Positions 1 through 11,772 of a stretch of 64,000 bases of DNA are shown one piece after another; position 1 is the stretch's first letter; each line of letters begins with the position of its first letter. Below the pieces are notes generated by a model. The model worked only from the letters and a program-made list of their open reading frames with translations, was not told the DNA's origin and made no database searches. Both the position numbers and the translations under genes were made by a program. Location of the stretch: the NCBI GenBank assembly GCA_963082975.1, contig OY720345.1, positions 11,682,491 to 11,746,490 on the forward strand, read 5' to 3'. This DNA comes from Labia minor (lineage: Eukaryota > Arthropoda > Insecta > Dermaptera > Spongiphoridae).

Positions 1-253
1 TGCATTAATATAAAGAAAATGATTCATTAAAATAAATAAAATTATTCATTAATATAAATAAAATTATTAAATAATATAAATAAAATCAAAATAAATTTAA
101 ACAAAGCTTTATTTAAGTTTTATATACAAACTAATACAATTTAAAAATAGCTATAAAACATTTTCAATATTTTTTTTTATTTAGAATTAGTTTTTTTTAT
201 TTTAATGAATAATTTTATTTATATTTATGAATCATTTTCTTTATATTAGTGCA
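1..253. repeat. Foldback (hairpin) element at the window start
   Basis: Bases 1-49 are an imperfect inverted copy of bases 205-253, differing at only a few positions; both outer ends read TGCA(T/C)TAATATAAAG when read inward. The roughly 155 bp between the arms is AT-rich with no coding capacity. The arrangement looks like a small non-autonomous inverted-repeat transposon. Its left boundary may lie outside the window, so no target-site duplication can be checked. Confidence 0.55.
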
Positions 254-1194
254 TAACCCTGTATTTTAAAAGAAACCAGACATTGTTTTAAAAGACATAT
301 ATATATATATATAATATTATTATATTTATAAAAATAATGTGAATGCATTTAAAGATCAGAAAGAGAATTTTTGCTAGTGTAATAAGATAAAAATCAATAG
401 AAAGGGTATAGAAAATTCAAGGGAGAAGAATATATTAAATGTAGAAATAGATTTGCAGGGAAATATTAATAATTATTAAATGTAGAAATGATTTGCAGTC
501 AGCCTTGATACCTTGAAGCGAATATAATTGGCTTTATATAACTGCACTTATTATTTAATAAGAGAAGACAATATAAAATAAAAAAAATGTTAACTTATAA
601 AAAGTAGAAGGAACGTTTCCTTTAATTATCATTACCTATATCAACAAATTCCAGAGCTTGCACAGGTCATTGACAACATTAATAACATCATTATTTTATG
701 AGTGTAGCTATATTGTTCTATATATTTTTAGAAATTAATTTATATATGATATATTCTGGTCATATGTATATATTTTTATTATAATACTTTCATTTGTTAT
801 TTTTGACCGTCTCTGGGTCATTGAGTCATTCTTTTACTCTCCATTTTATATATACATTCTTTTTGCATATTCGTTTTTGTATTCAAATTATCTGACTATA
901 TTATTCTAAAGGTTATTTATAAAATGCAAAACAAAGTTAATTATTTTCTTAAAATTAAAATTCCAGTGATTAATTAATTATATAAATTGGTTGATTTACC
1001 ATTTTTGACTTGATCTTAAAACCTCACGCACACCTACATTCATCAAGTTTTCATCATAGTTTATCATAAATAAAAAAAGGCGTGATCTCTCTTGTCCTAT
1101 TTTTATTTTAGTAATTAAAGAAATTTTTATTATAATAGAAAAAATGGTATATATAAATACATATATGTATATATAATTGTATTTTTGAAATATT
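254..1194. other. AT-rich gene-free stretch
   Basis: No exon-like open frame, RNA gene or recognisable transposon end was seen. The sequence is homopolymer runs and short (AT)n tracts, for example at 297-312. I see nothing functional here. Confidence 0.5.
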
Positions 1195-1779
1195 AAACCG
1201 CTCGAAGGATTTTTGGAAATTCACACCATAGATAATTTTTATAAAGAAAAATAATCTTTATTAGTTTTTTCTTAATTTAAAATAAGAAATTTAAATGAAG
1301 TCAGAAACTACGTCAGACAGCGCTTCCTTAAATACAAAATATTATAAATAAAATAAAATTTAAAATATTTATGTTGTATCTATATCTGTCTTTCAGTGCA
1401 TTAATAAGTACTATTAAATTATTTGAATTTGTTTCAAAACGTTTATTAGTTTTTTCTTAATTTAAAATAGGAAATTTAAATGACGTCAGCAACTACGTCA
1501 GACAGTGCTTCCTTAAATACAAAATATTATCAATATAAATAAAATAAAATCACGAAATAGATATTATGTTATATCCATAGGCCATATTGTTTTGTCTTTC
1601 AGTGCATTAATACTTAAGTTAAAGGGATGTATGTTTTATGACTATTATTTTTTTAATTTATGTTCTTTTAAGTTATTTGAACGGCGGCTTATTGAACAAG
1701 GTATTAATATTATCAGCCAAACAAGAAAATAATGAATATTTTTTTTAATGACCGAGCGGCGACTCGGTGAACCAGGTAT
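1195..1779 (+). mobile_element. Repeat family R2, Helitron-like 3' hairpin, copy 1
   Basis: This copy starts AAACCGCTCGAAGGATTTTT and ends GACTCGGTGAACCAGGTA, and shares both ends with 20,468-20,853. The 3' part carries a stem-loop (ACCGAG at 1751-1756 pairing with CTCGGT at 1763-1768) about 10 bases from the end, a layout typical of Helitron-type elements. An internal block of roughly 150-170 bp holding a TGACGTCA-like box and TACGTCAGACAG is present twice (about 1258-1405 and 1440-1612), an internal tandem duplication. No coding capacity is seen. Helitron assignment is inference; the repeat itself is directly visible. Confidence 0.6.
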
Positions 1780-2901
1780 ATATATATATTAGCTTAATAT
1801 CATTGTATTTATGTTTATAAATAGAAAAATTTATACTGATCTATTCGTCAATGTGGAGGTTTTAAACCACAGCAACGTTATTCCTTCAAAAGTCCTAAAC
1901 CATCTCCTCAATCAATTCCTATCTTGTCTCGAATTTCTTCACATCTTCCTTTATATAGTTTACCTACCACATCTTTAGTAAACCCACCGGTCGTTGCCTA
2001 ATTTATTTAGTAAAATTTATATATATTTATTATTCTTTTTTTTAATGACAATCAAATTATTAGTATTTATTTATTTTAACGCTTGATAGATTGTTACATA
2101 TTTCGATTTCAATTTAAGAATTTCATAATTACGAAATAGAGGATATGGCAATCACCCAGGAGCAGATCCGCATGTCTGTTCGTATTTTACTATTTATTTA
2201 TTATTATTATTTTTTTATTTTTGTTATCTAACAAAATGAATTAATTAACAATGCTACTTACCAAAGAAATATATATATCATCCAGTTACATCAGTTATAT
2301 TTGTGTAAAATTTCACTCACAACCATCTTTTTAAATTAATTATTTTATTTTTTTAATATCATTATTAGATATCAAATTTGGTATTAATAATTATCAATAA
2401 TAAAGATGTGGTTATACTGAAAAAAGGGTTAAGACAGTAATCATGAATGAATTTTAGTTATAATATTAATGTTTATTTCAGATTTAGAAATCGATTTCTA
2501 TATTAAGTTATTTTAATTATCTAAAAGGAAGGTCTATATCTATAGGACTAAAAATATGACTAGTGTACTGATAATGAATTATCAATCTCTAAAAAATGAA
2601 AAGAAAGGGCGTTAATAAAATAATAATGATAAAATTCTGGCTAAACTGAATATTTAAAAAGAATTTTGGTCTATTCCCCAAAAATAAGGTATATTTTTAA
2701 TGGGATTGATAAGGTAATTATTCGGCATTGAAAGCTTATTTAGGAATTTTAAGGTACAGAGTATTGAGAAGAGAGATAAAAGAAGAATTAAAACAACCAA
2801 AAATTAAACTATACTAACTAAAACAGAAAATACAACAAAGAATAATTGTTTTTCTTTAATCGAATTATTGATTCGTAATTTGTGAATCTGAATAGAACCC
2901 A

Positions 2902-3747
2902 GTAATTGTTTAGTCTAACCGATGTATGATGGATTCGAATAAAACTTTACCAGTAGATTCCTTTTTTGATTAAAAATAAACTTTCTTTAAGAAGTATGTG
3001 GCGGTCGCTTCTAGTTTACGAGATAAAAATTATTAAAGTTAGCATATAAATCCATTGATATTCTATTTAGCTACCATGTTTTATTATTCGACCACCAAAG
3101 AGTTCCACTAATTTTCTGCTTATTTTTTTATAAGTTCGGTTTGGATATAAAAAAAAATAAAAAATTACTTGATTAAATAATTTTCCTATATCCAAACCGA
3201 ACTTATAAAAACCGAAAATTAGAGAATTAGTCTAGTGATACCTAAACTAAAAAAAAAAAGGTAAGATGATTTTGTGGGGAAACTTTTGAACATTTTCGAT
3301 TATTTTTAAAATTTTGAACATTTTTTTAAAATTTTTTAAATTTGGCTCTAAAAAAGGGTTAAACGTTTTCTGGACTAAGCTTTTGAACATTTCGTACTTT
3401 TTTCAAAATTTTGACAATTTGCTTCTAAAAAAAAGGTAAACCGTTTGTCCCGGTTTGGTGTTTTCGAAATATGGTCACTCTAATTAAGGGAGCCGCGGAA
3501 AAAATCCGATGTATTATGGGAGCCGTATACCGAAAAAGTTTGGGAACCTCTGAATTAGTCAATTAAACATTATTAAATGGCTGCTCAATCATAACTAGTT
3601 TATATGCAAATGTTAATAATTTTTATCTCGTAAACTAGAAGCGACCGCCACATACTGCTTAAAGAAAGTTTGTTTGAAATGAAATAAGGAATCTACTGGT
3701 AAAGTTTTATCAAAATCCATCATACATCGGTTAGAATAAACAATTAC
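2902..3747. mobile_element. Foldback transposon with about 147 bp terminal inverted repeats
   Basis: The arms at 2902-3048 and 3601-3747 are near-perfect inverted copies; both contain GTATGTGGCGGTCGCTTC-type sequence and CCGATGTATGATGGATT near the outer ends. The 550 bp between them has no transposase frame, so the element is non-autonomous. A second palindrome lies inside (about 3131-3211, arms built on TAAGTTCGGTTTGG), and a hAT-type MITE occupies about 3233-3553. Confidence 0.75.
3233..3553. mobile_element. hAT-type MITE nested in the foldback element
   Basis: It runs from TAGTGATACCTAAACT to AGTTTGGGAACCTCTGAA and resembles the element at 4557-4867: both carry repeated GGGAGCC boxes, TTTTGAACATTTTCGATT and the same end pair. 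It has no coding capacity. The nesting shows that it inserted after the surrounding foldback element was in place. Exact ends are approximate because the terminal bases are degraded. Confidence 0.55.
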
Positions 3748-4548
3748 CAGAAGATCTAATAGTCCAGTGCATAATAGAAATTTTTTTTTTTTTTTAAGAT
3801 GAAGTTATAATGAAGAAAAAATTATCTGTATCCTTTTAATGGAAAAGAGTTGTGTATATTTGGGACATAATATATAAATGCATAAAAATAATTTTGAAAT
3901 AATATATTACATTTTTTTTATAAATTATAATTAATTAAAGATGTAAATAAATTAAAATGACCCCTAAATTATAATATTTTTTTTTTAAGAGGTTTTACGT
4001 TTATTTAATAGATAATAACTAAAGTGCTAGATTAAGATGATAACGATGCTAATGATAGTGCTAATGTTTCTTCAAGTATCATTTTAACCAAGCACGAATC
4101 AACAAGAGTGAAATTGAAATTTGAAACGTTAATTTTCACGTGAATTGTGTTATTCTAGTTTTTTAAATAATATTGAATGCCTTGATGACGAACAAAGAAG
4201 GTAAAGACCCCATTCTCACATCAGTGAATAAAACAACGGGAGACGACAAATGAACAAACGAAATTGCCAGTTGAGACACTCCAACTGAATACTTTACTAA
4301 CGTACTTGGTTAACCAACTAACAAACGAAAGAGACATTCATATTCTTATTATGACTAAAATAGAATTTCAATTTTAATTCTTAAAATAGATACATTATTT
4401 TCAGACCAAAATTAATGGTTACATAAGCGAAAAAAAAAGAAAAGAAAATAGATATATAAATTTTAATAAATAATGATAGGGTTTTGAAGATACTTTAATA
4501 TAAGATATCAATGAATAATAAATCATTTGAAAATAAAATAAAAATATA
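3748..4548. other. AT-rich gene-free stretch
   Basis: No gene or clear transposon was found. A locally GC-richer piece at about 4170-4330 (including the palindrome TTGGTTAACCAA) has no open frame and no recognised identity. Confidence 0.4.
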
Positions 4549-4556
4549 CTATAAAA

Positions 4557-4867
4557 CAGTGATTCCCAAACTGTGAGCCGAGAAAAAATTTTCTAATACT
4601 TAAAATTTTTGGTTCTAAAAAAAAGGTAAGATGTGGGCAAACTTTTGAACATTTTCGATTATTTTTAAATTTTTTTCAATATTGTTCTAAAAAAAAAAAA
4701 GAAAAGGTCAGATGATTTTGCGATGCTCTGAAACATTTCCGATGAAGGGAAGAAAAGTTTTCCAATTTTTCAAGAGAGTAAAAATAAAAATCGAATGTAT
4801 TAAGGGAGCCTCGGAAAAAATACGATAATTTAGGGAGCCACAAACCAGAAAAGATTGGGAACCTCAG
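4557..4867. mobile_element. hAT-type MITE with 8 bp target-site duplication
   Basis: This 311 bp element begins CAGTGATTCCCAAACTGTGA and ends GATTGGGAACCTCAG. It is flanked by CTATAAAA (4549-4556) and CTATAAAC (4868-4875), an 8 bp duplication matching at 7 of 8 bases, as expected of hAT superfamily insertions. Internal GGGAGCC boxes tie it to 3233-3553. It has no transposase. Confidence 0.75.
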
Positions 4868-5230
4868 CTATAAACGAAAGAAAATCTATTCTTCAAAAAA
4901 ATACAAATATTTATGAATTGTACTAGTAGTAACCCCAAATATAATTTATTTAATTAAAATATAATAATTCTAAAGTCAATATAACGTAATAATAGAAATT
5001 ATTTCATTCACCAATAAATCGTTAAATCTATTTAGAATAATAATTAATATTAAAAGATATTAAAAATGTTTCTATTATCAAACTCACCTAGTATGTTTGT
5101 TTAATGTTCCACCTTCTAAATCATAGGTTCCCAAACTGTTGTGTCGTAGACCCCTTGCCATGTTTCTGGGTTTTGGGTAGACCCCCTAAATTGATTTTGA
5201 TTTTTTATAAAAAAAATTTTTACCTTTTTT

Positions 5231-5797
5231 TACTATCTCGCTATTGCGATCACGAAAATTTTCAATGTCGAGATTTTGATGTTATACAAGTTTTGAAGGT
5301 TCCTGAATCATCATCATTAAGGTTGTGAAAAATGTCTCTCTCTCTCTCTGTGTGTATGTGTGTGTGTGTGTGTGTGTAGAGACAAGATTACGAAAAAACG
5401 GTTTCAGCTAGAATCATGAAATTTGGAATACAAAATTCATAGTTTTCTATCAACTTTTGAGAAATGTAGCTCAACCGAAAGAGGGTCATTACCTACAACG
5501 TTTTGATTTTTTTTCCCTCTAAAGTGACCGTAAAAATAAAGATATGTTTGATAGTTTTTCACATGATTAAAAATTGTATAAAACTGCTATATATAGAATT
5601 TCAGCTTGATTGAATCGGTGAAAGTACCGGAATTAATTTTTTAACACTGTAAATCAAGCGCCTGCACGTGACATGGTGTTATCAACAAAGAGCCAAACAA
5701 ATATGTATTTATAATTAATTTAATTTAATTTAAATTTAATATATATGTTAATTAATCCAAATCAAATTTGCGAGATAGTCGAGTGGAGACACTCCAG
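5231..5797 (+). mobile_element. DINE/Helentron-like element (family R1), copy a
   Basis: This is a near full-length copy. The left end is TACTATCTCGC and the right end is GCGAGATAGTC followed by GAGTGGAGACACTCCAG. It shows the four family hallmarks: an 11 bp subterminal inverted repeat (TACTATCTCGC against GCGAGATAGT), an internal (TC)n(TG)n microsatellite (5337-5379), the conserved core TAGACAAGATTACG / GCTAGAATCATGAAATTTGG, and a perfect 5 bp stem with 4-base loop (GAGTG-GAGA-CACTC) at the very 3' end. It has no coding capacity and sits in T-rich flanks without a target duplication. These are the known features of DINE-1 / Helentron-associated elements; the family name is inferred. Confidence 0.7.
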
Positions 5798-6078
5798 ATT
5801 TTTTCACAATAAAATAAGTTGGCCAAAAAATAAAATAATAAATAAATAAAATCACTTGGGTTATTAAACTACTTCACTTTAAATTAATTAAATATAAAAT
5901 AATAATTAAATTATGTCTCTCTATTCGAACATTGAAAAAAATAATCACAGATATATCTTATTTATTGATTGTTTTTAATGGTATATTTCTTTGTTCCTCT
6001 TTTCCCAATCTTTCATTATCACCATTGGCTGCTTGATCGAATATTATATTTATATTAATATCTTATTAAAATAATAAT

Positions 6079-6282
6079 GAAAGTGCCGGAATTAATTTTT
6101 TAACATTGCAAATCACGCGCCAACACGTGACGTGGTGCCATCAACAAAGAGCCAAATATGCGCTGATTTAATAAATATTATTTATTAATTTTAATTTATA
6201 ATTTATAATTAATTAAATTTAATTTAAATATAATATATTATCTTATTTAATCCAATTCAAATTGCGAGATAATCGAGTGGAG
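6079..6282 (+). mobile_element. DINE/Helentron-like element (R1), copy b, 3' fragment
   Basis: Only the 3' third is present, from AAAGTGCCGGAATTAATT through the ACACGTGACGTGGTGCCATC box to GATAATCGAGTGGAGACA. The terminal hairpin has lost its last bases. Confidence 0.65.
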
Positions 6283-6330
6283 ACATAGATATATAGAGAT
6301 ATAGACCACTTTGGGAACCTGTTCTAAATG

Positions 6331-7279
6331 CTTAAATTATCATATATTTTATATTTAAATATTATAATACCAAAATTTAAACTTAATTTATTTGTAAAAT
6401 AAAATAAACATTTTATTACAATTAGTATATTTTCAATAAATAAATTCCTAATGAAATATCGGATATTTTTATATTTTAATTATTAATTTATTATATGAAT
6501 AATAATTTGAATAAAATATTAATATACTATAAAATAATTATATATATATATAAATAATTTTGAAACAATTCGATTCTACAAATATTAGTCAATAGAATAG
6601 TCAATCCCTAAAATAAAACAATAGTTAAACAATAAAAAAAGAACAATATTTAAATAGTATAATAGTATATAACCAACACCTCTAACAAACTTTAGTTATA
6701 CCTTTAATCATTTAAGGGATTGTTTTTATTTCCCATCATTCTCAATAATTCTACAAGGTCGTCTTCTCTCCTTCTGGCCCACTTAGAGAAAGAGAATATT
6801 TAAATTGGTGTGAATTTTTTCGAAATTCTCCATTCTCTTTCTTTTACTGGTGTACGAAGAGGTGGAAAATTGAAATTTAATCTTAATTATGTTATTTATG
6901 TTATATTAAAATAATGAATGAATGAATGAAAAGGATCGTGAAAGTATAAAAAAAAAATATATAAAAAAAGAGAAGAGGTAGGTCAATTAATTTAAATGCT
7001 TAGCCAAAAGAATGAAATTAATATGAGAACAAAAGTTAAATCGGTATGAATAATGTATTAATTTAATTCATAATATATATATAAATAGTATAATAAATCA
7101 CAAGGTAAGATTAAAAAAAAAAAATTAGAAAATTTAAATTATTTTTAAATTGAATATTAAATCGCAAAAATAGTTCAATAGTTTGAAATTTTTAATTAAA
7201 GAAGTATTTTATATTTAAAATTATGTTTAATTAATTTTTATATTAAAAGTTTAATTCAATTTTCTTTAAAATTTAGGAA
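6331..7279. other. AT-rich gene-free stretch
   Basis: No supported gene. A GC-richer patch at about 6725-6860 has no open frame. (ATGA)n occurs near 6914-6930. Confidence 0.4.
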
Positions 7280-7880
7280 ACATATATATAGAAGTTTTTT
7301 CAAATTTAATATTCGCTGCTTGTGTACATTCAATTATCGAATTTTTTTTTTTTTCGTTATGTTAGTATTCTCATATGCTGAGATTATCGGCCATATTGGA
7401 TTAGTAGTTTGATTTTGACAACTTAGAAAGTAAGTCACATTTTTTACTTGAAAAAAAAGGGAATACTACAAGGAAGTCATGCAATGTTTGCGTGAACGAT
7501 CGGAATTTTGGAAAAACAATTCATGGATTCTGCATCACGATAATTTACCACCTTACACATCATTGATTGTGATTTTTTGGCCAAATAATAACACTAATCA
7601 TGCCTCTACCACCGTATTCACCAGATTTGGCTCCCTGCAACTTTTTCCTATTCCCAAAACTGAAGACACCAATAAATTGAAAGCGTTTTCCCACAATTAC
7701 TGAGATGAATCGAAGAACGAGCTGATAGCCATTTCAAGCGCATTTCAGAAGTGTTTCGACGATTGGAAGAAGGTGGATTATAACTGAGGGGAATTACTCT
7801 GAAGGGGGCAAAATGGATATTGATGAATAAATAATTCTCGAAATAATTAAAAATTCCCTTTTTCCTTTGAACTAACCTCG
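7280..7880 (+). mobile_element. Internally deleted mariner element (transposase pseudogene)
   Basis: A 5' leader (about 7290-7440, matching the mariner leader at 26,435-26,640) is joined directly to the C-terminal third of a mariner transposase. Translated pieces in two frames read WILHHDNLPPYTSLIV and then YSPDLAPCNFFLFPK, the HDN and YSPDLAPCD signature regions of the DD34D catalytic core; the second catalytic Asp position reads Asn. The 3' terminal repeat (TTTGAACTAACCTCGTATA) ends at about 7880. The reading frame is broken and most of the N-terminal half is missing, so the copy is dead. Confidence 0.75.
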
Positions 7881-9194
7881 TATATTTAAATTAAAAAAAC
7901 AAAATACATCATATTAATTGGACATTCCATTTTACTTTTTCCCTAATCATAAATTATTAAAATAATTTAGATTTAGAAATTTCTCGTTTTTTTCATTTTA
8001 AATTATTGTGAGAATAAGTGGATCGTATTTCTTCAATTGATGAATAAAATGTCTAATTAGGAGATATTTTATCAGAAGGATTAGTTAAAATAATAAAAAT
8101 TATTAAAAATCCATTTCTTTTTTTTTTTGTAGTTCTCTGCTTTACTCAAATAAAAAAAAATATTGAAATACAAAATATTAATATATATATATCCCAGTAA
8201 TTGGTTTTACATAATCAGAATTACACCCATTAATCTTTAACGAAATGTGAATACTTATAAAAAACAATAAATTTCATTTAAATCGTCACTTTGTACGCAA
8301 GACATGATTGAATTGTTTTTAATTTGATCAACTGTATTTATTTTTAATTACCGTACATTTATCATGCAATTTAATTTAATTTTGTGCTTATTGTTGTTAT
8401 TAAAGTCACGCTTCTACAACCCTAACAAAGTAATACAATACAACATATAGGATTAAAATAAAATTATAAATAAAGAAAAAAAACTCATTTATGTTGTGTT
8501 TTTATCCTTGAAAAAACTCATTAAAGGTAAATAAAATAATGTAAAAAAATAATAATTTTAAAATTTTTTAACCTTGATATATGTAGTATTAATAGTATAT
8601 GATTAATTTTTTTAAAGCACTGTCAGGTGCATTTTTCTTAAAAACTATATATAACAAAAAAAATTAAATCATATTGAATTATAAGTCCAACTATTTTATT
8701 AATCAAATTTGTCGCTAAAAAATTTATAGATAAAATTGTAATAACATATATCTTTTTAATTTGATATTATAATTAATAAATAATAATTGAAATTGTATAA
8801 TTGTAAATCATATTCCAGTTTATATTAGATTTCTTATTTTCTGACAGAAAATTAAAATTACCTGTTAATATAAACCAAAACGATAGGATTTTTTTTATTT
8901 GTGTTTATATAACGCTTCATATTTTAAGTTTACTAAGTATTAAAAAAATGCATTTTTCCCCCTTTTAATATTTAGATAAATTTCGACATTCCCATGATTA
9001 TGTTTATCTATAGGTATCCCTCAGAAATTTCATCATCATTTATTGATTTGTTCGACTTATTATTATATTCTTTTTTTTTAAATTCGCATGTTTTATATGA
9101 ATATTAAATTATTTTTTTAATAAATATTTCAATATTTTTGTATAAATTTCAAATCGAAAATGTAAAGAGAAAATGCAGGCTCCCTCCCATTTTT
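7881..9194. other. AT-rich gene-free stretch
   Basis: I see no exon, RNA gene or transposon end; it is homopolymers and (AT)n only. Confidence 0.4.
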
Positions 9195-9692
9195 TATACG
9201 TTTTATACGTTTTGAAGGTTCCTGAATCTTTTTCACTAAGGTTGAGAAAAATGTCTGTGTGTGTGTATGTATGTAGACAAGATTATGCAAAAACGGTTTG
9301 AGCTAGAATCATGAAATTTGGTATACGGGCATTATTCAAAATTTGTAGTATTCTTTCAAATGTTAAGAAATGTAGCTCAACCGGAAGAGGGTCATTATCT
9401 ACAACGTTTTGATTTTTTTTTCCTCTAAAGTGACCGTAAAAATAAAGATATATGTTTGATAGTTTTTGACATGATTAAAAATTGTATAAAACTACTATAT
9501 ATAGAATTTCAGCTTGATTGAATCGCTGAAAGTACCGGAATTAATTTTTTAACAAGAGCCAAACACACGCTGGTTTAATAAATATTATTTATTGATTTTA
9601 ATTTATAATTTAATTAATTAAATTTAATTTAAATATAATCTATGTTATTTAATCCAATTGAAATTGCAAGATATTCGAGTGGAGACACTACA
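9195..9692 (+). mobile_element. DINE/Helentron-like element (R1), copy c
   Basis: This copy starts inside the family consensus (TTTATACGTTTTGAAGGTTCC), contains a short (TG)n tract and the AAACGGTTTGAGCTAGAATC core, and lacks the ACGTGACGTGG box through an internal deletion (TTTTTTAACAAGAGCC). It ends GATATTCGAGTGGAGACACT, so the terminal stem-loop is kept. Confidence 0.65.
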
Positions 9693-11035
9693 GCTTATTT
9701 TTATTTTTTAGTATTGACATCAAAATATTAAATATTATTAATTGAATGTCCATATTACCTAATTTTAAGGGTGTCAACTACTGATGCTTTTAGATGCTAA
9801 TGTTTAAAAAATTGTAAAAAATAAAAGGAATAGAAAATTGCATTGGTTTGCAGATAAATTCTTGATTATTGGCTAATGAATCATACCACCCAAAACTCAA
9901 ATTAATATCTGATAAAAAACAGAACATATCAAATTTTTCTCATAAATATACTTTCAACTTCGGGTTTATTCACCTTATATATTTATAGAAATTTATGTTA
10001 AAGTTATGTTATGTTTTGTTGTTATTATTTTTATTTATTAAATACTAATCAAGTTCAATGGGACACCTATACAGTCCCTTATTTGAGCTGTGATATTTTA
10101 TTTATTTATTTATTTATTTTTGACATTGATGTTTAATGAAATATATAGAATTTTGATTGAAAGAAAAATGCAATATTTTCTAAGTGATCTGCCAGGGCAG
10201 CGTTGTCTGATACAATGAAATCGGTCAGAACTGAGTAGTTTACAGTTTGCCTGCTAAATTAATGTAATTGTATACTATAATATAATAAAGGATCATTTGT
10301 ATTACAAAGATGATAAATTATATTATTTTATAGCGAATATAAATTAAAATATTTATAAAAAAATATATTTAAAAGCTTTAATGTGTTAAAGTTTAAGCAT
10401 GCAAAGAAGTAATCGAAAGAAAGAGACCGAGAGAAATATTAGAGAGAAATGAAAGATGGAGCCGATAAAGATTGAAAGTGAAATCTGCTCCAATTTCTTC
10501 AATTGCTTACTTTTGCTTGCTACAAAGCAGATGGTCACGAGATATTTCCTTCTTGTAATACTCGATATAAAAATCAGTTTTTGTTAAATGCCTATCGGGC
10601 ATCCAATTTGTATGCAGGTGAATAGATCATTTATTATTTATTTTTTTTAAATTTTACCTCTCAAATAAAGACACATAACATTAATTAATCATAAATTATA
10701 CTATCATTTTTTAAATTGTATTTTCTTCTTAAAAAAAAAATAAATAAATAAATAAAATTACATAATTTCAATCTCTTATGCTTCTTTGAAATTGATTTTT
10801 TTTTTTTAAATTAAATTTTAATTTTTTTAATTAACTTCCTGTTAGAAGAGACATACCAAAATATAAATGATAGAAATAATTATTGAAATGTAAAGAAATT
10901 AAAAAAAAAATATTTTAATAAAAAGTTTTTTTTACTTTACAAATATTTAATATTATAAGAGCAACTAAAATAATAATATCTGAATATATATATTAAACAA
11001 ACACAGTAAGACTTGTCGAATAGGGTTGATTTTAC
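9693..11035. other. AT-rich gene-free stretch
   Basis: No gene seen. Slightly GC-richer stretches at 10,180-10,250 and 10,430-10,620 have no long open frame and no recognised identity. (TTTA)n is present at 10,095-10,120. Confidence 0.4.
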
Positions 11036-11731
11036 TAAACGTAAAAATAAAGCTATATGTTTGATAGTTGTTCACACGATTAAAAATATATCGAATTTCA
11101 GCTTGATTGAATCGCTGAAAGTACAGGAATTAATTTTTTAAATCTTTTAACTCGTTGACTGCCAATCGCGCGCCAGAAAGTGACGTGGTATCATCAACAA
11201 AGAGCCAAACACGCGCTGGCGCGTGTTCAGGTGTTCTGTCTCCGAAGCCAATTTAAAATTAAATTTCTCGATTTCTTTTTCAAAGTATCTAAGGAAGTTA
11301 ATAATGGTAATATAAATGTGTATATGATTATAATAAAATTTCTGATTAATACATATTCAAATTGCATTATCCATATAAATATATGTAATTATATATACAT
11401 TGAACATCCCATATAAGAGATGTAATGGGTACATCAATTGCTACGTCCCCGTCGAATAATGTATTTAATTTTTATCAAAACTATGATAAAAGTTAAATGC
11501 ACATAAAAGCAGTTGAAAAACAAAGACTTTTCATAAATTTGCGCAACTCACACAAATATAGTATTAAGCCAAAGTTGTCTTATTTCAATAAAATGTTATC
11601 AGTGAAAATATGTTTAAAAACCTTAAATCCTATGATCGGATAGAATAAAATTTTAATTAATTTTCATATATAGAAAAAACTTGGTTATCCAATTCAAATT
11701 TGCGTGATAGTCAAGTGGAGACACTCCAGAT
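11036..11731 (+). mobile_element. DINE/Helentron-like element (R1), copy d, interrupted
   Basis: The 3' half of the family (GTAAAAATAAAGCTATATGTTTG to CAAAGAGCCAAACACGCGCTGG, 11,040-11,222) and its 3' terminus (TGCGTGATAGTCAAGTGGAGACACTCCAG, 11,701-11,729) are separated by about 470 bp of unrelated AT-rich DNA. Either a second element inserted here or the terminus comes from another copy. Confidence 0.5.
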
Positions 11732-11772
11732 TATTTAAATTAAATTTAATACTTTTAAGTATAAATATAAGG

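Larger units (their letters stand above)
5122..6330. mobile_element. Probable hAT element, interrupted by later insertions
   Basis: The left end AGGTTCCCAAACTGTTGTG with following ACCCC boxes (5125-5200) and the right end CCACTTTGGGAACCTGTTC (about 6305-6325) look like the two inverted ends of a hAT element. The interior is filled by a complete DINE-like copy (5231-5797) and a 3' fragment of another (6079-6282). No target-site duplication was confirmed, so that these two ends belong together is inference. Confidence 0.45.

Noticed and set aside
5104-5328. 74-codon open frame
   Set aside because: It spans a hAT-like left end and the 5' end of a DINE-like repeat; the frame is accidental and shows no protein-like composition.
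11180-11416. 78-codon open frame
   Set aside because: It starts inside a DINE-like repeat and runs into AT-rich DNA rich in Ile, Asn and Tyr codons, typical of chance frames here.
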